64,000 bases of DNA from positions 62,001 through 126,000 of the forward strand of contig NZ_MPDJ01000010.1 in the NCBI RefSeq assembly GCF_001881565.1, written 5' to 3'. This DNA comes from Eisenbergiella tayi (GTDB lineage Bacteria > Bacillota > Clostridia > Lachnospirales > Lachnospiraceae). Position 1 is the stretch's first letter. Each line of letters starts with the position of its first letter. Below the pieces are notes generated by a model, which was not told where the DNA came from, searched no databases, and worked only from the letters and a program-made list of their open reading frames with translations. This document shows, in pieces, positions 52,994-62,760 of this stretch. The position numbers and the translations under genes are program-made.

Positions 52994-54106
52994 CTACTGT
53001 TGTACTTCTTCATAGAAAATATCTATAACCATCTGATGAAGGGCATCTTCATCCGGATAAAATTCCTCATACACATCACCCATCTTCGTCTCTCCATCCA
53101 GCAGATAGATCTCTCCGCTGAATTCATAAGACGCCGCGGTTGTAGCCAGATAAGTAACCTCATCCGCCTTTATATCCGTAGTCATATAAGGACTTAATTT
53201 TTGGAAAAGTGTGAGCGGCAGCGTAACATCTTTCCTGAAAGCAGCTCTGGCCTGCTCGATAAAGCCCTGAAGATACTGCGCCTGCCGTTCCAGCCTGTGC
53301 CTGTTGCTTTCAAATACATTGGTGTCCCGGTACTTCACATACCAAAAAGCTGTCTCTCCCTCCAGCCTCACGTTCTCTCCCGCGCCAAGGGCAGGATCCG
53401 CCGCCGTCAAATCCTCGATACATTCCACCTCAACGCCGCCTATGGTGTCATTGATCGTGGGGATTCCATCCATATTGACCGCCAAATAGCCATGAATGGG
53501 AAGCTGATACATAAGCGCGGAAACCGCTTTCTCCATCAGTTTGGCACTTTTATCTTTTCCGTCTCCATAAGCATGCTGCAGGGCAATCTGGGCCTTTACC
53601 GTGCCCGAATAGGCGCCTGACTGGCCATAGACCTCCACATCCGCCATCGTATCCCTGTTAATCGCTATCAAATCCACCTTTTTATCATGAGGATTCATAA
53701 CAACAAGAAAAATGGCATCTGCCTGTCCTTTTTGCCCCCCGTTCTCCACGGTTTCCAGCCTGTCCTTTTTATCAATTCCCATAATCAGGAAGGTCATGAT
53801 ATCATCGTTGTACTCATAGATCTTATCCTTGTACCCGATCCACCCCTCCTGCCATTGCTCCACCTTATCCATTACATTTATGTCTGTGGAAATCGCAGGC
53901 TCCTGACCGCCGCCCTTACTCATAATGCTGCTTTTTCCCATGGCCCGGACTACCATAAAACCAGTCGTACAGACCACACAAAAAACACACAATACGGTTA
54001 TAACTGCCATCAAACGCGCCCTGCGCCTCATTTGTTTTCTTTTTTCTGCTTTTTCCGGATTTAATATCGCTTCCTTTTCCAAATCCGCCTTGCTTAATTT
54101 TTCCAT
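52994..54106 (-). CDS. LytR-CpsA-Psr (LCP) family protein, second copy
   Basis: 370 residues: charged cytoplasmic start, a membrane helix (LMAVITVLCVFCVVCTTGFMV) and an outside LCP domain. The latter has GQADAIFLVVMNPHDKKV, AINRDTMADVEVYG and KYRDTNVFESNRHRLERQ. It resembles the product of 50867-51988 along its whole length (for example DGETKMGDVYEEFYPDEDAL), indicating duplication. Predicted to attach a glycopolymer to the wall. AGGAAA stands upstream of the ATG. The 240 bp between it and the sortase-like gene contain no gene. Confidence 0.9.
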   Translation of the reverse strand: MEKLSKADLEKEAILNPEKAEKRKQMRRRARLMAVITVLCVFCVVCTTGFMVVRAMGKSSIMSKGGGQEPAISTDINVMDKVEQWQEGWIGYKDKIYEYNDDIMTFLIMGIDKKDRLETVENGGQKGQADAIFLVVMNPHDKKVDLIAINRDTMADVEVYGQSGAYSGTVKAQIALQHAYGDGKDKSAKLMEKAVSALMYQLPIHGYLAVNMDGIPTINDTIGGVEVECIEDLTAADPALGAGENVRLEGETAFWYVKYRDTNVFESNRHRLERQAQYLQGFIEQARAAFRKDVTLPLTLFQKLSPYMTTDIKADEVTYLATTAASYEFSGEIYLLDGETKMGDVYEEFYPDEDALHQMVIDIFYEEVQQ

Positions 54107-54224
54107 CCTGTATTTCCTGCTTTCTTTTATCCTGTTTTGTTAATGATAGTTCCTTATTACTTTATCGGCTTTTTTAAAAGTAAATTAATATACGTTTAAA
54201 ACAGGAATTTTGGGCATAAAAAAA

Positions 54225-55637
54225 TCACCTGGCACCGCTTTCCGAAAAAACAGCCAGAAATGTTTTAATTAAAATTTTAAGATCAAGGCTGACCGACCAG
54301 TTATCAATATACTCCACGTCCAGCCTGACAATTTCCTCAAAATCCGTAATATCGCTTCTGCCGCTCACCTGCCACATACCGGTAAGACCCGGACGGAAGC
54401 TAAGCCTCTTTTTGTGATAAGACTTGTAATGCTCGAATTCATCTAATGTGGGCGGCCTGGTACCAACCAGACTCATATCCCCCTTCAGGATATTTATAAA
54501 CTGAGGGAACTCGTCCAAACTCGTTTTACGCAGGAATTTCCCCACCCTGGTGATGCGGGGATCATCTTCCATTTTAAACATCAGCCCATCCATTTCATTC
54601 TGGGCCATCAGCTCTTTTTTCCGCTCTTCCGCATCTATATACATGGAACGGAACTTATACATCTTGAATATGCGGCCGTTCCGCCCTACACGCTTCTGCG
54701 CAAAGAACACAGGGCCGGGAGAATCCAGCTTAATGACAGGCGCCAGGAATATGGTAAGAATGAAAAGAATCAGACTACCGACAACAGCACCTGCTATATC
54801 GATAAGGCGCTTCAGCATCAGCTGGCCGAAGGGCGCCACTTTATTTGCATAAGTAATGGTATGGAACTGTCCAAACTGAGACAAAATACGCTGAGGAGCT
54901 TCCGTGAGTTCCAGGACAGGAACCTCCAAATGGATAGTCAGGCCCATAGCAGCCAGATTTTCCAAATCATCTTTTCTGTCTTCCTGCGTCTGCCTGTCCG
55001 TACAGAAAATCACTTCATCCAGAGGCGCTGAGAGGCAATACTCAATCAGATCCTTTCCCGAAGCCACTACCGGGATTCCTCCCACCTCTTTTTCATCGCC
55101 ATCCAACAGGATGATGCCTTTTATCTGATAGCTGTAATCCTTAATGTTCTTCATCTCAGTTACCAGAGCAGGCGCTTCCTTTGCAGTGGCCACAAGAAGC
55201 AGCTGACGGGCATTTCCTGCAACCCGGTAAAATACCGGAAGGTACTTTTTATACAGCTGATGGACAAGGAACATCAGTAAAACATCTATGAATACAAAAT
55301 AAAGGAGCACTTTTCTGGAATATTCGTCGATTACCCTTGTAAAGTATAAAGCAAAGGTAGCGCCGGCCAGAGTCACCAGATTCATCTTGATGATTTCCAG
55401 CAGTTCCTGAAAGGGTCCCCGGAGCAGCATTTGCTTGTACCAGTTCTTAAACAGGTTGATTACAAGAAACACCACCAAAAAAATAGCAATCAGAACTTTC
55501 ATATCAGTAGGATTATTCAATCCTTTGAAGAACTTCTGATGCCTGAGGTAGTTAGCGATACCGAGACTGAGAATAAGGACAAGGCAGTCTAACGATATGA
55601 TTATTAAATTTTGCAGATTAGACTTCTTCTGGTACAT
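54225..55637 (-). CDS. Polyprenyl-phosphate sugar-1-phosphate transferase (WcaJ/EpsL-type)
   Basis: 470 residues. The N-terminal half has four membrane helices and a CoA-binding-like domain. After one more helix the catalytic domain begins (LKRLIDIAGAVVGSLILF). It carries SPGPVFFAQKRVGRNGR, FKMYKFRSM, KTSLDEFPQFINILKGDMS and LSFRPGLTGMWQVSGR, all hallmarks. The enzyme loads the first sugar phosphate on undecaprenyl phosphate for a capsular or exopolysaccharide repeat unit. GGAGG is close (3 nt) to the ATG. It lies 25 bp after the VanZ gene and, with LCP genes next to it, fits a polysaccharide assembly block. Confidence 0.94.
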   Translation of the reverse strand: MYQKKSNLQNLIIISLDCLVLILSLGIANYLRHQKFFKGLNNPTDMKVLIAIFLVVFLVINLFKNWYKQMLLRGPFQELLEIIKMNLVTLAGATFALYFTRVIDEYSRKVLLYFVFIDVLLMFLVHQLYKKYLPVFYRVAGNARQLLLVATAKEAPALVTEMKNIKDYSYQIKGIILLDGDEKEVGGIPVVASGKDLIEYCLSAPLDEVIFCTDRQTQEDRKDDLENLAAMGLTIHLEVPVLELTEAPQRILSQFGQFHTITYANKVAPFGQLMLKRLIDIAGAVVGSLILFILTIFLAPVIKLDSPGPVFFAQKRVGRNGRIFKMYKFRSMYIDAEERKKELMAQNEMDGLMFKMEDDPRITRVGKFLRKTSLDEFPQFINILKGDMSLVGTRPPTLDEFEHYKSYHKKRLSFRPGLTGMWQVSGRSDITDFEEIVRLDVEYIDNWSVSLDLKILIKTFLAVFSESGAR

Positions 55638-55662
55638 ATTCCTCCGGTAAAGCAGAAAACCA

Positions 55663-56169
55663 TTACGCTTCTGCTCCTGCGTTTTTCTTGATTCTGTCTT
55701 TATGATGTGCAGTCAGGTACAGTATCATACCGATACACAGATATCCCAGCATGCCGAAGAAAAAGCCTTCCAGGCATTGGGGGAAGGAATAGTGTCTTCC
55801 TTCTATAAAGAGCTTCATAAATTCTGTAAAAAAGGCTATGACGAACAGCATGGATGCTGTGGATAGTATGCGAATCTTTGTTGTGACTTTACGGAAGGTG
55901 AGGATGATTGCCCAGCTTCCGGTGAATCCTAATGCGAAGAAAAGGATGGCCCTGCCGGCTTGGCGCAGATAGTAGGTGATGGTTAGTATCTGTTCCTGGG
56001 TAGGGGTGTTTTTCAGGGTGCCTGTTACCTGGGTTACCAAGGGCTTTTCAAGGGCTTTGGTGGCTGGGCCGCTTTGGAAGGACAGGTATAGGGTTATTAG
56101 TAGTATGAATGCAAACATGGTCCATAAGATATATGGAAGCCATGGTTTGGGGCGAGGCGATTGATTCAT
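55663..56169 (-). CDS. VanZ-like family membrane protein
   Basis: 168 residues with four membrane helices. The N-terminal WTMFAFILLITLYLSFQSG and the later AFFTEFMKLFIEGRHYSFPQC region (with the conserved FxE...GR.YS pattern) mark the VanZ family. VanZ gives low teicoplanin resistance in enterococci, but most members have no known link to resistance and some affect envelope properties. Here it heads the unit with the sugar transferase gene. AAGGA lies 10 nt ahead of the ATG. Confidence 0.85.
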   Translation of the reverse strand: MNQSPRPKPWLPYILWTMFAFILLITLYLSFQSGPATKALEKPLVTQVTGTLKNTPTQEQILTITYYLRQAGRAILFFALGFTGSWAIILTFRKVTTKIRILSTASMLFVIAFFTEFMKLFIEGRHYSFPQCLEGFFFGMLGYLCIGMILYLTAHHKDRIKKNAGAEA

Positions 56170-56557
56170 TTATGAAATCCTTATGTAGTTGAGCTAGTGA
56201 ACCGGGGTATCTGTATTTTTTAAGTATAATATGTTAAATTCCGTTATGTCAATAGCTTTAGCAGATATTAAGTGGCTGGCTTTATTGAAGATGATATTCG
56301 GCGATGTTACTGATCGAGTTATTTAGGTTTTTAAAACTGGTATCTTATCTACGTTTAATGCTCCACCTTGCATACTATAGCATAAATGACTGGATTTTTC
56401 TAGTGGTATTTGGAAAATTGTGAAAATTCTTCCGCATAGGCTTGCTCATAATAAAGCATTTTTGAAAAGGAACACCTTGACAAATTACAGCTTTCTTTTA
56501 TAACAAACTCATAAGTTACCAACTTATAAGTTTGTATTTTTCAAAGGTGGGCATATT
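56170..56557. other. AT-rich intergenic region between VanZ and a decayed ATPase gene
   Basis: 388 bp with no gene. It contains the promoter at 56477-56504 and, just after it, the inverted repeat ATAAGTT-ACC-AACTTAT (56510-56526). The base composition shifts to AT-rich here, marking the start of the accessory part of the window. Confidence 0.55.
56477..56504 (+). promoter_or_regulatory. Promoter of the decayed ATPase gene
   Basis: TTGACA (56477-56482), 16-bp spacer, TATAAC (56499-56504). The following inverted repeat could be an operator. The signal is intact although the gene it serves is broken. Confidence 0.6.
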
Positions 56558-57928
56558 ATGTTCTATTGCAGAGAAAAAGAGCTGGAAACCATGGAAAAGC
56601 ATTATCAAAAAGCAGACTTTGAATGCATCGTCATTTATGGTCGCCGCCGCGTAGGAAAAACAGCCCTCATCAACGAATTTTGCAAGGGCAAGCCTGTCAT
56701 TTACTTCTCAGCGCTGAATTCTTCCGCAGGGGAAAATCTAGAAGCTCTGTCCAAGGCGATTTATTTATACCAAAATCCTACCGGAACAAATGCCCCTGCT
56801 TTCCGTAACTTTGAGGACGCTCTGGAAGCGATTACTATCCTTGCCAAAGAACAGCGCATTGTATTTGTTATTGACGAATACCCATACCTTGCAAAAGCGG
56901 ATAAATCCATATCTTCCCATTTGCAGCACCTAATCGACCATATTGGGCAGAGCAGCCAGCTTTTCTTGATTCTTTGCGGCTCTTCTATGAGTTTTATGGA
57001 GTATCAGGTACTGGGATATGAGAGCCCACTCTATGGCAGGCGTACCGCCCAGCTGAAAATATAGGCCTTATCCTACCGTGACATCCGTGCCTTCCATCTG
57101 GCGCTGCTCTACGGCATCACGGGCGGAGTCCCGCACTATATCAATAAGCTGGATGTGAATGCTGATTTGAATGAAGCGCTCATGGAGAACCTGTTTGCCC
57201 CCTTCAGTTATCTGTTCGAGGAGCCGGAAAATCTGATAAAGCAGGAACTACGTGAGCCGTCAATCTACAATTCCGTGATCACAGCGATTGCCAACGGCGC
57301 TTCCCGCTCCAATGAAATCTCCACAAAGGTTTCTCTGGAATCCGGGTTCTGTGCAAAATATCTGCGTGTTCTTCTGGAACTTGGGATTTTGAAACGCGAA
57401 ACCCCGATTACCGAAAAGCCCGGAAAGAAAACGATCTACCTGATAGACGATAATTTCTTCCAGTTCTGGTATCGGTTCGTTCCTCAGAATATGTCAGTCA
57501 TCAACGCCGGGCAATTCTCAAGTATATATGACAGGGCCGTAAAACAATATTTTCCTGATTACATGGGGCTGGTGTTTGAGAAAATGTGTCAGGATTATCT
57601 GCTCCGCCATGCCGGTGATTTGCCTGTTCTGTGCAGTGAAATCGGCCAGTGGTGGAGCACTCCCAAAGACCCGCAAGCAGGTGCATATCGATATTGTAGG
57701 AGCTCCAGTTGAAGGAGATGAATATCTGATCGGCTCCTGCAAGTACAGGAATGATTCTGTCGGTGTGGATGAACTGGAACTGATCCGTTCCTATGCGAAA
57801 GCTTTTGGAAAAGGCAGCAAATATCATTACATGATTTTTTCAGGGGCGGCTTCACAGAAGGCCTGAAAGATCTTGCAAAGAAAGGCGAAGTGCGGCTATT
57901 CACATTAGATGACCTGTATCTGAAATAA
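56558..57928 (+). pseudogene. Broken AAA-type ATPase gene (DUF234-associated, archaeal-ATPase-like)
   Basis: The first part encodes a P-loop ATPase (IVIYGRRRVGKTALINEF, VFVIDEYPYLAKADKS, LILCGSSMSFMEYQVLG). An in-frame TAG at 57062-57064 follows RRTAQLKI. The same frame then continues (LLYGITGGVPHYINKL, LRVLLELGILKRETP) with some residues missing between, and fails near 57660. The next piece (VHIDIVGAPVEGDEYLIGSC) is in another frame. A further shift near 57840 is needed for the end (EGLKDLAKKGEVRLFTLDDL, stop 57926-57928). Intact relatives are single proteins of about 450-470 residues, of unclear role, often found near mobile or defence genes. Confidence 0.9.
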
Positions 57929-57967
57929 TGTCCTCCATCATCTTGTACATGATCTCGGCCCCTTTGG

Positions 57968-58390
57968 TCATGCCAAAGTATACTTAATGCTTCTTACGCT
58001 GCCCTCTGCCTTCAGCTTACCAGTCTCACAAAGTTCTTTCAGCAACCGAAACGCTTATGTTATCCCTACCTCCAACAAGTCTTCTGCTTCTTTTTGAGTG
58101 ATACTGTTGTTTTCAGTCACATACTGAACATGCAGTCTTTTCTCATAGTCTATGGATTTTTCATTTTCTACTGCTTCCACGAGCTCTATTTCAGGAAGTT
58201 TTTGTGCCACCGCTGTCTCGTTCACATTCGGCAATGTCACACGGAACATCCCAGGCGCCGTTTCTAATACGGGCCGCTTGTTAACACCAGCATAATTTCT
58301 CTGAATTTTTCCCACGCCTGTACCGTAGCTTTCAGTCAAATGCATACGGAAAAATAGTTGCACCAGATTCGGATTCCTGGATGCAGACAT
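57968..58390 (-). pseudogene. Remnant of a RecG-like/AlbA-domain ATP-binding regulator gene (C-terminal part)
   Basis: The frame contains SASRNPNLVQLFFRMHLTES and YGTGVGKIQRNYAG, typical of the GHKL-like C-terminal part of proteins annotated as RecG-related or AlbA_2-domain transcription regulators. A linker and a winged helix (ITQKEAEDLLEVG) follow. An in-frame TAA at 58055-58057 interrupts the winged helix; the frame then continues for 28 codons (FRLLKELCETGKLKAEGS) to a TGA at 57968-57970. The N-terminal half of the gene is absent: upstream sequence in the same frame looks unrelated. It is therefore a truncated and mutated copy. Confidence 0.75.
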
Positions 58391-58689
58391 TCTAAAGAAA
58401 ATCTTCGTTGGATCGTCTTCCGATCTCTTGCCTATGGTTGTTCTCTTGGGATTTGTTTTCTGGATCAGCTTGTCATAAATACGGTTGTATTCATAATAAA
58501 TATAGTCAACACTGCCTTTTTTCCTATATGTGATTTTTCCATTTTCCTGTTAATGCTTTCCACGTAGAGTCTCTCATCAAAATTGTAAATCTCCCTGACC
58601 TTGTGGACGGATGGATATGTCCCCAGTCTGACCGGCCGCTGTGTGCTGTAATTTCTTATTGCTCCATTGTTCTTGCTCATTCTGCTCAT
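58391..58689 (-). pseudogene. Gene fragments, possibly the N-terminal part of an insertion-sequence transposase
   Basis: Two overlapping frames carry protein-like sequence. The first (from 58689 or 58680, with GGAAGG ahead) reads NNGAIRNYSTQRPVRLGTYP and FDERLYVESINRK. About 58530 the sense passes to another frame reading GSVDYIYYEYNRIYDKLIQK and PKRTTIGKRSEDDPTK, which runs into the RecG-like remnant. The second piece faintly resembles the N-terminus of clostridial transposases. Identity is uncertain; decay is clear. Confidence 0.35.
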
Positions 58690-58861
58690 CCTTCCGCAGA
58701 CTGCATCGTCTGCTCAAAAATCTCTTTTACACAATCCCCACAAAGGCAAATTACAGATGCATTCACCTACTTGGTTCTTCGGATTGCCACATCCACAAGG
58801 TTCTTTGTTCTTCCTCAGGCAAGGCAGGATTCATCCCTGCGCCTGTTCTTTCTTACTCCAA

Positions 58862-59320
58862 TCATGCCGTCTCCTCCAATCTCTTCATTCCCCAAAGAAC
58901 CACATGTCCGCTGTCCTTGAAAGTCTGGTCGGCAAGCTTGATCAGGCGCATCCGGTTCTAACAGATTCCAAAGCTTGAATCGTCCGGTTTGCCGATGAAC
59001 TCGTAAATCGCCACGAGGATTTTCCTGTCCTAATTCTTCGTCGCAAAAATCACATGGTCACCGTAGCGTACCAATGCGCCGTAGCAATCTGCGCTCTGAT
59101 TGAGGTACTCCAATGTCGTGGTGGCTTCAAAACGCGCGTCTCCGAAAAGCATGTACTGTGCAAGGATGTCAGTGATGATGTTCATCTTCTCCCTTGGTAT
59201 TGCTTTGCCTGTGTTCCTGAATACCCACAGGCTCCAGCTGTTTGACCGCCGATTTATTTTTATCGGTTTGATAACGGCGCCAATACCGGTTGCCATGATA
59301 AGTAGTGTTGTTAATTTCAT
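58862..59320 (-). pseudogene. Decayed gene of unknown function
   Basis: A 96-codon frame starts at 59320 (MKLTTLLIMATGIGAVIKPI, with MNIITDILAQYMLFGDARF) and ends at TAG 59030. The same frame then continues with coding-like sequence (DRKILVAIYEFIGKPDDSS), a second TAG, and MRLIKLADQTFKDSGHVVLW up to a TGA at 58862-58864. Two nonsense codons in one continuous frame suggest a dead gene. Family not recognised. The interval 58690-58861 has no supported feature. Confidence 0.5.
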
Positions 59321-59343
59321 ATAACTCTTTTGTTCTCCCTAAA

Positions 59344-60455
59344 TCATCTCAATTCTTCTTCGCACTTTTCCAGCACAGCCGCGATAACTTGATCCATAAC
59401 GTAGTACTTGTATTCACCAAGGCGCCCACCAAAGATGACATTAGGTTCTTGATTCGCAAGAGCCTTATACTGCTGATATAGCTTACTGTTCTTTTCATCA
59501 TTAACCGGATAGTACGGCTCGTCACCAGGCTTCCACTCGGAGCTGTACTCACGGCTGATCACCGTCTTAGACAGGTCATTGCCTTCTGCGTCCTTACCGA
59601 ACTCAAACCACTTGTGCTCTATAATTCTCGTCCATTGGGTCTCCCGATCTGTGTAGTTCACAGCCGCATTGCCTTGGAAATTCGGTGTGTCCAGTAGTTC
59701 TGTCTCGAAGCGGACGGAACGGTACTCAAGATAACCGAGGGAATAATTGAAGTACGCATCAATCGGACCTGTGTACACAACCTTATCTGACAAGGCATCC
59801 AGCTCTGTCTTATGCTCCAAGTAATCTGTGTTCAGCCTGACTTCAATGCCATCGAGTAGGTTTTCAATCAGCCGCGTATACCCACCGATCGGAATGCCCT
59901 GATAAAGAGCATTGAAGTAGTTGTTATCGAAGGTCAACCAAACTGGCAGGCGCTTGATGATAAACACAGGAAGGTCTTTGCAATCTCGTCCCCATTACTT
60001 CTCTGTATAGCCCTTGATCAGTTTTTCAAAGATGTCTCTCCCCACTAAGAAGACGGCTTGTTCTTCAAGATTCTGCGGTTCGTGCGTTATCTCTGTCCGC
60101 TGCTCATTGATTTTTCTTCAGCCTTAGCAGGGGTAACTACTCCCCACATCTTATTGAAGGTATACATGTTGAAAGGCATAGAGAAAAGTTTGCCCCTGTA
60201 GTTTGCCACGGGGGATTTTGTGAAGTGGTTGAATTCGGCAAACTGAGTGATGTAATTCCAAACCTTCTTATTGTTTGTATGGAATATATGAGTACCGTAC
60301 TTGTGAACATTGATGCCTTCAATATTCTCTGTGTAGATATTACCTCCGATGTTTGGACACTTATCGATCACAAGAACTGTTTGTCCTTTTTCTTTAGCTT
60401 CATGTGCGAAGATGGCTCCGTATAAACCAGAGCCTACTATTAAATAATCATACAT
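59344..60455 (-). pseudogene. glf: UDP-galactopyranose mutase gene with frameshift and nonsense codon
   Basis: Glf makes UDP-galactofuranose for surface polysaccharides. The N-terminal part is normal (MYDYLIVGSGLYGAIFAHEA, HKYGTHIFHTNNKKVWNYI) with AGGAGG ahead of the ATG. In the T5/A5 run 60111-60115 one base is missing, which throws the frame to a stop at 60087. Restoring it gives INEQRTEITHEPQNLEEQ and GRDIFEKLIKGYTEK, after which a TAA (59997-59995) replaces the Gln expected before WGRDCKDLPVF. The C-terminal part (RLPVWLTFDNNYFNALYQG, VVYTGPIDAYFNYSLG, NVIFGGRLGEYKYYVMDQVI) is intact to the stop at 59344. Two independent lesions make loss of function likely. Confidence 0.93.
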
Positions 60456-60484
60456 AAATATTCCTCCTAAGATATTTTATATTC

Positions 60485-61483
60485 TTACTTTGCTACTCTG
60501 CCACCAATAATGAGTTGAAGAAACCGTGGGAAGAACTTAGTTAAAAAATAATAAGCTCCTATTCCAACACTAAAGGCAAATAAAGGCTTTATTAAATAAA
60601 CTGAAAACGCGGCAATATCACCGTTGGTATGAAAAACTATGTCAAACAATGTATAAATAAACTTGTGAGTCAAATAAATAAAAAATGTTGTCGGAGCAAT
60701 TTTGTCAACTAGCTTTCTTCCTATTATATTATCGAGTTTCCCCGATAAATAGACATAAAACAACAATGATATAATAATGAATATCCTGTGCAACGGAGTT
60801 ACATCCACTATACAATCCAATATGGCACTGAGTACATATATCAAAGTAACTGCGGCCATTTTCAGTCTGTTGTCAAATATAGCAAGCTTTGTACTATACT
60901 TCACTAAGTAATAACCTATGGTAAAGAATACCATAACATATGTGTGAATTACAAAGCTCGGCACTCCACTGATCCAAATGAATATGGTTAGCAAAAAAAC
61001 AATGCGTGGAAATTTATCTATCAGTTTTTTTATTGGAACAGCAAAAAGATTACAAATAAACAAATCACGAACATACCATAATACTGTTAAGGCGGGTTTC
61101 CAGCTGGTAGATGGGTAAAGGCCAAAAAAAGCATCTAACCAATCCAAAATGTTATACTCTGAATAATTTGCCTCGCCACCCATGTGCAAAGCATAGACCT
61201 TCACGCAGTCTAATAGAATCCATAGTGTCACAAAAATAAAATACGGAACAAGTAACGATCTTGTTTTTTTCTTAACATTTTTCCACCAGTTAAAATCTCC
61301 TCTACAATAAAGCAGATATGATGATATGATAGAAAATCCAGGGACAGCACAATCAGCGATTACATTGCTAATAAAAGAAGGTATGAATGCGTAGTTCCCA
61401 ATATTATTTCTATATGCATGTATATATAAAACAAAAATGCAGAAAATTATTTTTAATATGTCAATTCTTCTTGTTCTCTTCAT
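60485..61483 (-). CDS. Acyltransferase family 3 membrane protein
   Basis: 332 residues with about ten membrane helices. The start RIDILKIIFCIFVLYIHAYR contains the catalytic-type His of acyltransferase_3 proteins, which add acetyl or other acyl groups to sugars of surface polymers. TRSLLVPYFIFVTLWILLDC is the second conserved part. The gene is AT-rich compared with the left half of the window. It lies 15 bp after the polymerase gene and just before the broken glf, so it belongs to the polysaccharide locus. No strong ribosome binding site is visible. Confidence 0.83.
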   Translation of the reverse strand: MKRTRRIDILKIIFCIFVLYIHAYRNNIGNYAFIPSFISNVIADCAVPGFSIISSYLLYCRGDFNWWKNVKKKTRSLLVPYFIFVTLWILLDCVKVYALHMGGEANYSEYNILDWLDAFFGLYPSTSWKPALTVLWYVRDLFICNLFAVPIKKLIDKFPRIVFLLTIFIWISGVPSFVIHTYVMVFFTIGYYLVKYSTKLAIFDNRLKMAAVTLIYVLSAILDCIVDVTPLHRIFIIISLLFYVYLSGKLDNIIGRKLVDKIAPTTFFIYLTHKFIYTLFDIVFHTNGDIAAFSVYLIKPLFAFSVGIGAYYFLTKFFPRFLQLIIGGRVAK

Positions 61484-61498
61484 AACACAAATATCGCC

Positions 61499-62755
61499 TT
61501 ACTCAGTAACCTGAGTTGTTGATTTCATAGGTACTGAATACTCCATTGCCAAAATAAATATAATAGAAAGAAAATAAGGAATATTCGATGTGAACATAAC
61601 CAAAATAAGGATGATTTCAAAAGATATCATAGGAAATTTATATTGAGTGTTTTTTATGGCATGGACAAATGCTAATGCATAAAACAGTACAAGATAAATT
61701 CCACCTTCTCCCAAAAGTACAGGTAAACCCATTGCAAACCCCTGCCATTCTAGTACAATTGATACATAATTCGCTAGCGCAGTTTCGTTACCAACCCCAA
61801 CTCCGAACAACTTATGAGACATAAATGCTTGGAAACAAGCATTTATATTATCCATCCGAACAATGTAAGAACCGCTATCTGTTTTTTGATCGAATATAGC
61901 AAATCCAATAATTCCAATAACAATCAAAATAATCGGAAGGAACAATTTTAATACGCTTCGCAAATTAGAACTATACGCAGTTCTTCTACCATATGCATAA
62001 TTAATAAGGTAAAGACCACTTGCTACCAGTGCAATTATTAAAGCTTTTGTTGAAAAGCTCGTCAATATTGCTAATAGTAATACTCCTATTCTAAATACTG
62101 ATACTTTTTTAGGAACATGCAACTCGTAAGACAAACTAAATAGCAAAGGAACTGCATAACTTGGCGCCTCACAGAATATCCCGCAGTTTCTAATAAATTC
62201 TATTCCAAAAAATTCTTGCGTTTGAGCTTCATACATTAAATGAAAATAGTTTGCAGATTCTGTTGTAACGCCTTTCCATGAATATGAATCTATTGATTGT
62301 GGAAGAAAATGAATACAAGTTCCGAGAATATATAATATAATAGAAATCAATGTAAAAAAGATAGTGATATCAGCAAACTTCCTCAAAAAGAATTTCATAC
62401 GTCCGTTCAACCACTGGTTTGAGCAGTAAAGTACGCAGAGAAAAAACGGAATACACATCTGATAAATAACAACTTGCCACCCCACCTTAGAAAACATCAA
62501 ATAAACTAAAAGGGTTACAAGAAGCAAAATGCCCCTCTTTAAAGCACTTATAGAAACATTGCGCTCCAGCAGAATTAGCAACCCCATAACTATAGATGCC
62601 GCCCATGCAAAATAAATATATCTACTCGCGGAATCAATCATTCTAATATACACAGACTGCCCAAAAAGGAATACAATCAGCATAAACACGTATTCCAGAA
62701 CATCTCTTATTGAAATTTTCAAACAAACCTGACACTTACTGGGCTGAGTTATCAT
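61499..62755 (-). CDS. Wzy-like polysaccharide polymerase
   Basis: 418 residues with roughly eleven membrane helices and a large outside loop near the middle (QSIDSYSWKGVTTESANYF). This is the topology of O-antigen or capsule polymerases; sequence conservation in the family is very low, so the call rests on topology and context. AAGGTG is 6 nt ahead of ATG 62755, which I prefer to the in-frame GTG at 62764. The flippase gene ends at 62761, between that ribosome binding site and the start, so the genes are translationally coupled. Confidence 0.72.
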   Translation of the reverse strand: MITQPSKCQVCLKISIRDVLEYVFMLIVFLFGQSVYIRMIDSASRYIYFAWAASIVMGLLILLERNVSISALKRGILLLVTLLVYLMFSKVGWQVVIYQMCIPFFLCVLYCSNQWLNGRMKFFLRKFADITIFFTLISIILYILGTCIHFLPQSIDSYSWKGVTTESANYFHLMYEAQTQEFFGIEFIRNCGIFCEAPSYAVPLLFSLSYELHVPKKVSVFRIGVLLLAILTSFSTKALIIALVASGLYLINYAYGRRTAYSSNLRSVLKLFLPIILIVIGIIGFAIFDQKTDSGSYIVRMDNINACFQAFMSHKLFGVGVGNETALANYVSIVLEWQGFAMGLPVLLGEGGIYLVLFYALAFVHAIKNTQYKFPMISFEIILILVMFTSNIPYFLSIIFILAMEYSVPMKSTTQVTE

Positions 62756-62760
62756 TTCAT

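Noticed and set aside
55663..56169. VanZ-like gene as evidence for glycopeptide resistance
   Set aside because: No vanHAX genes are present and most VanZ-like proteins have no such role.
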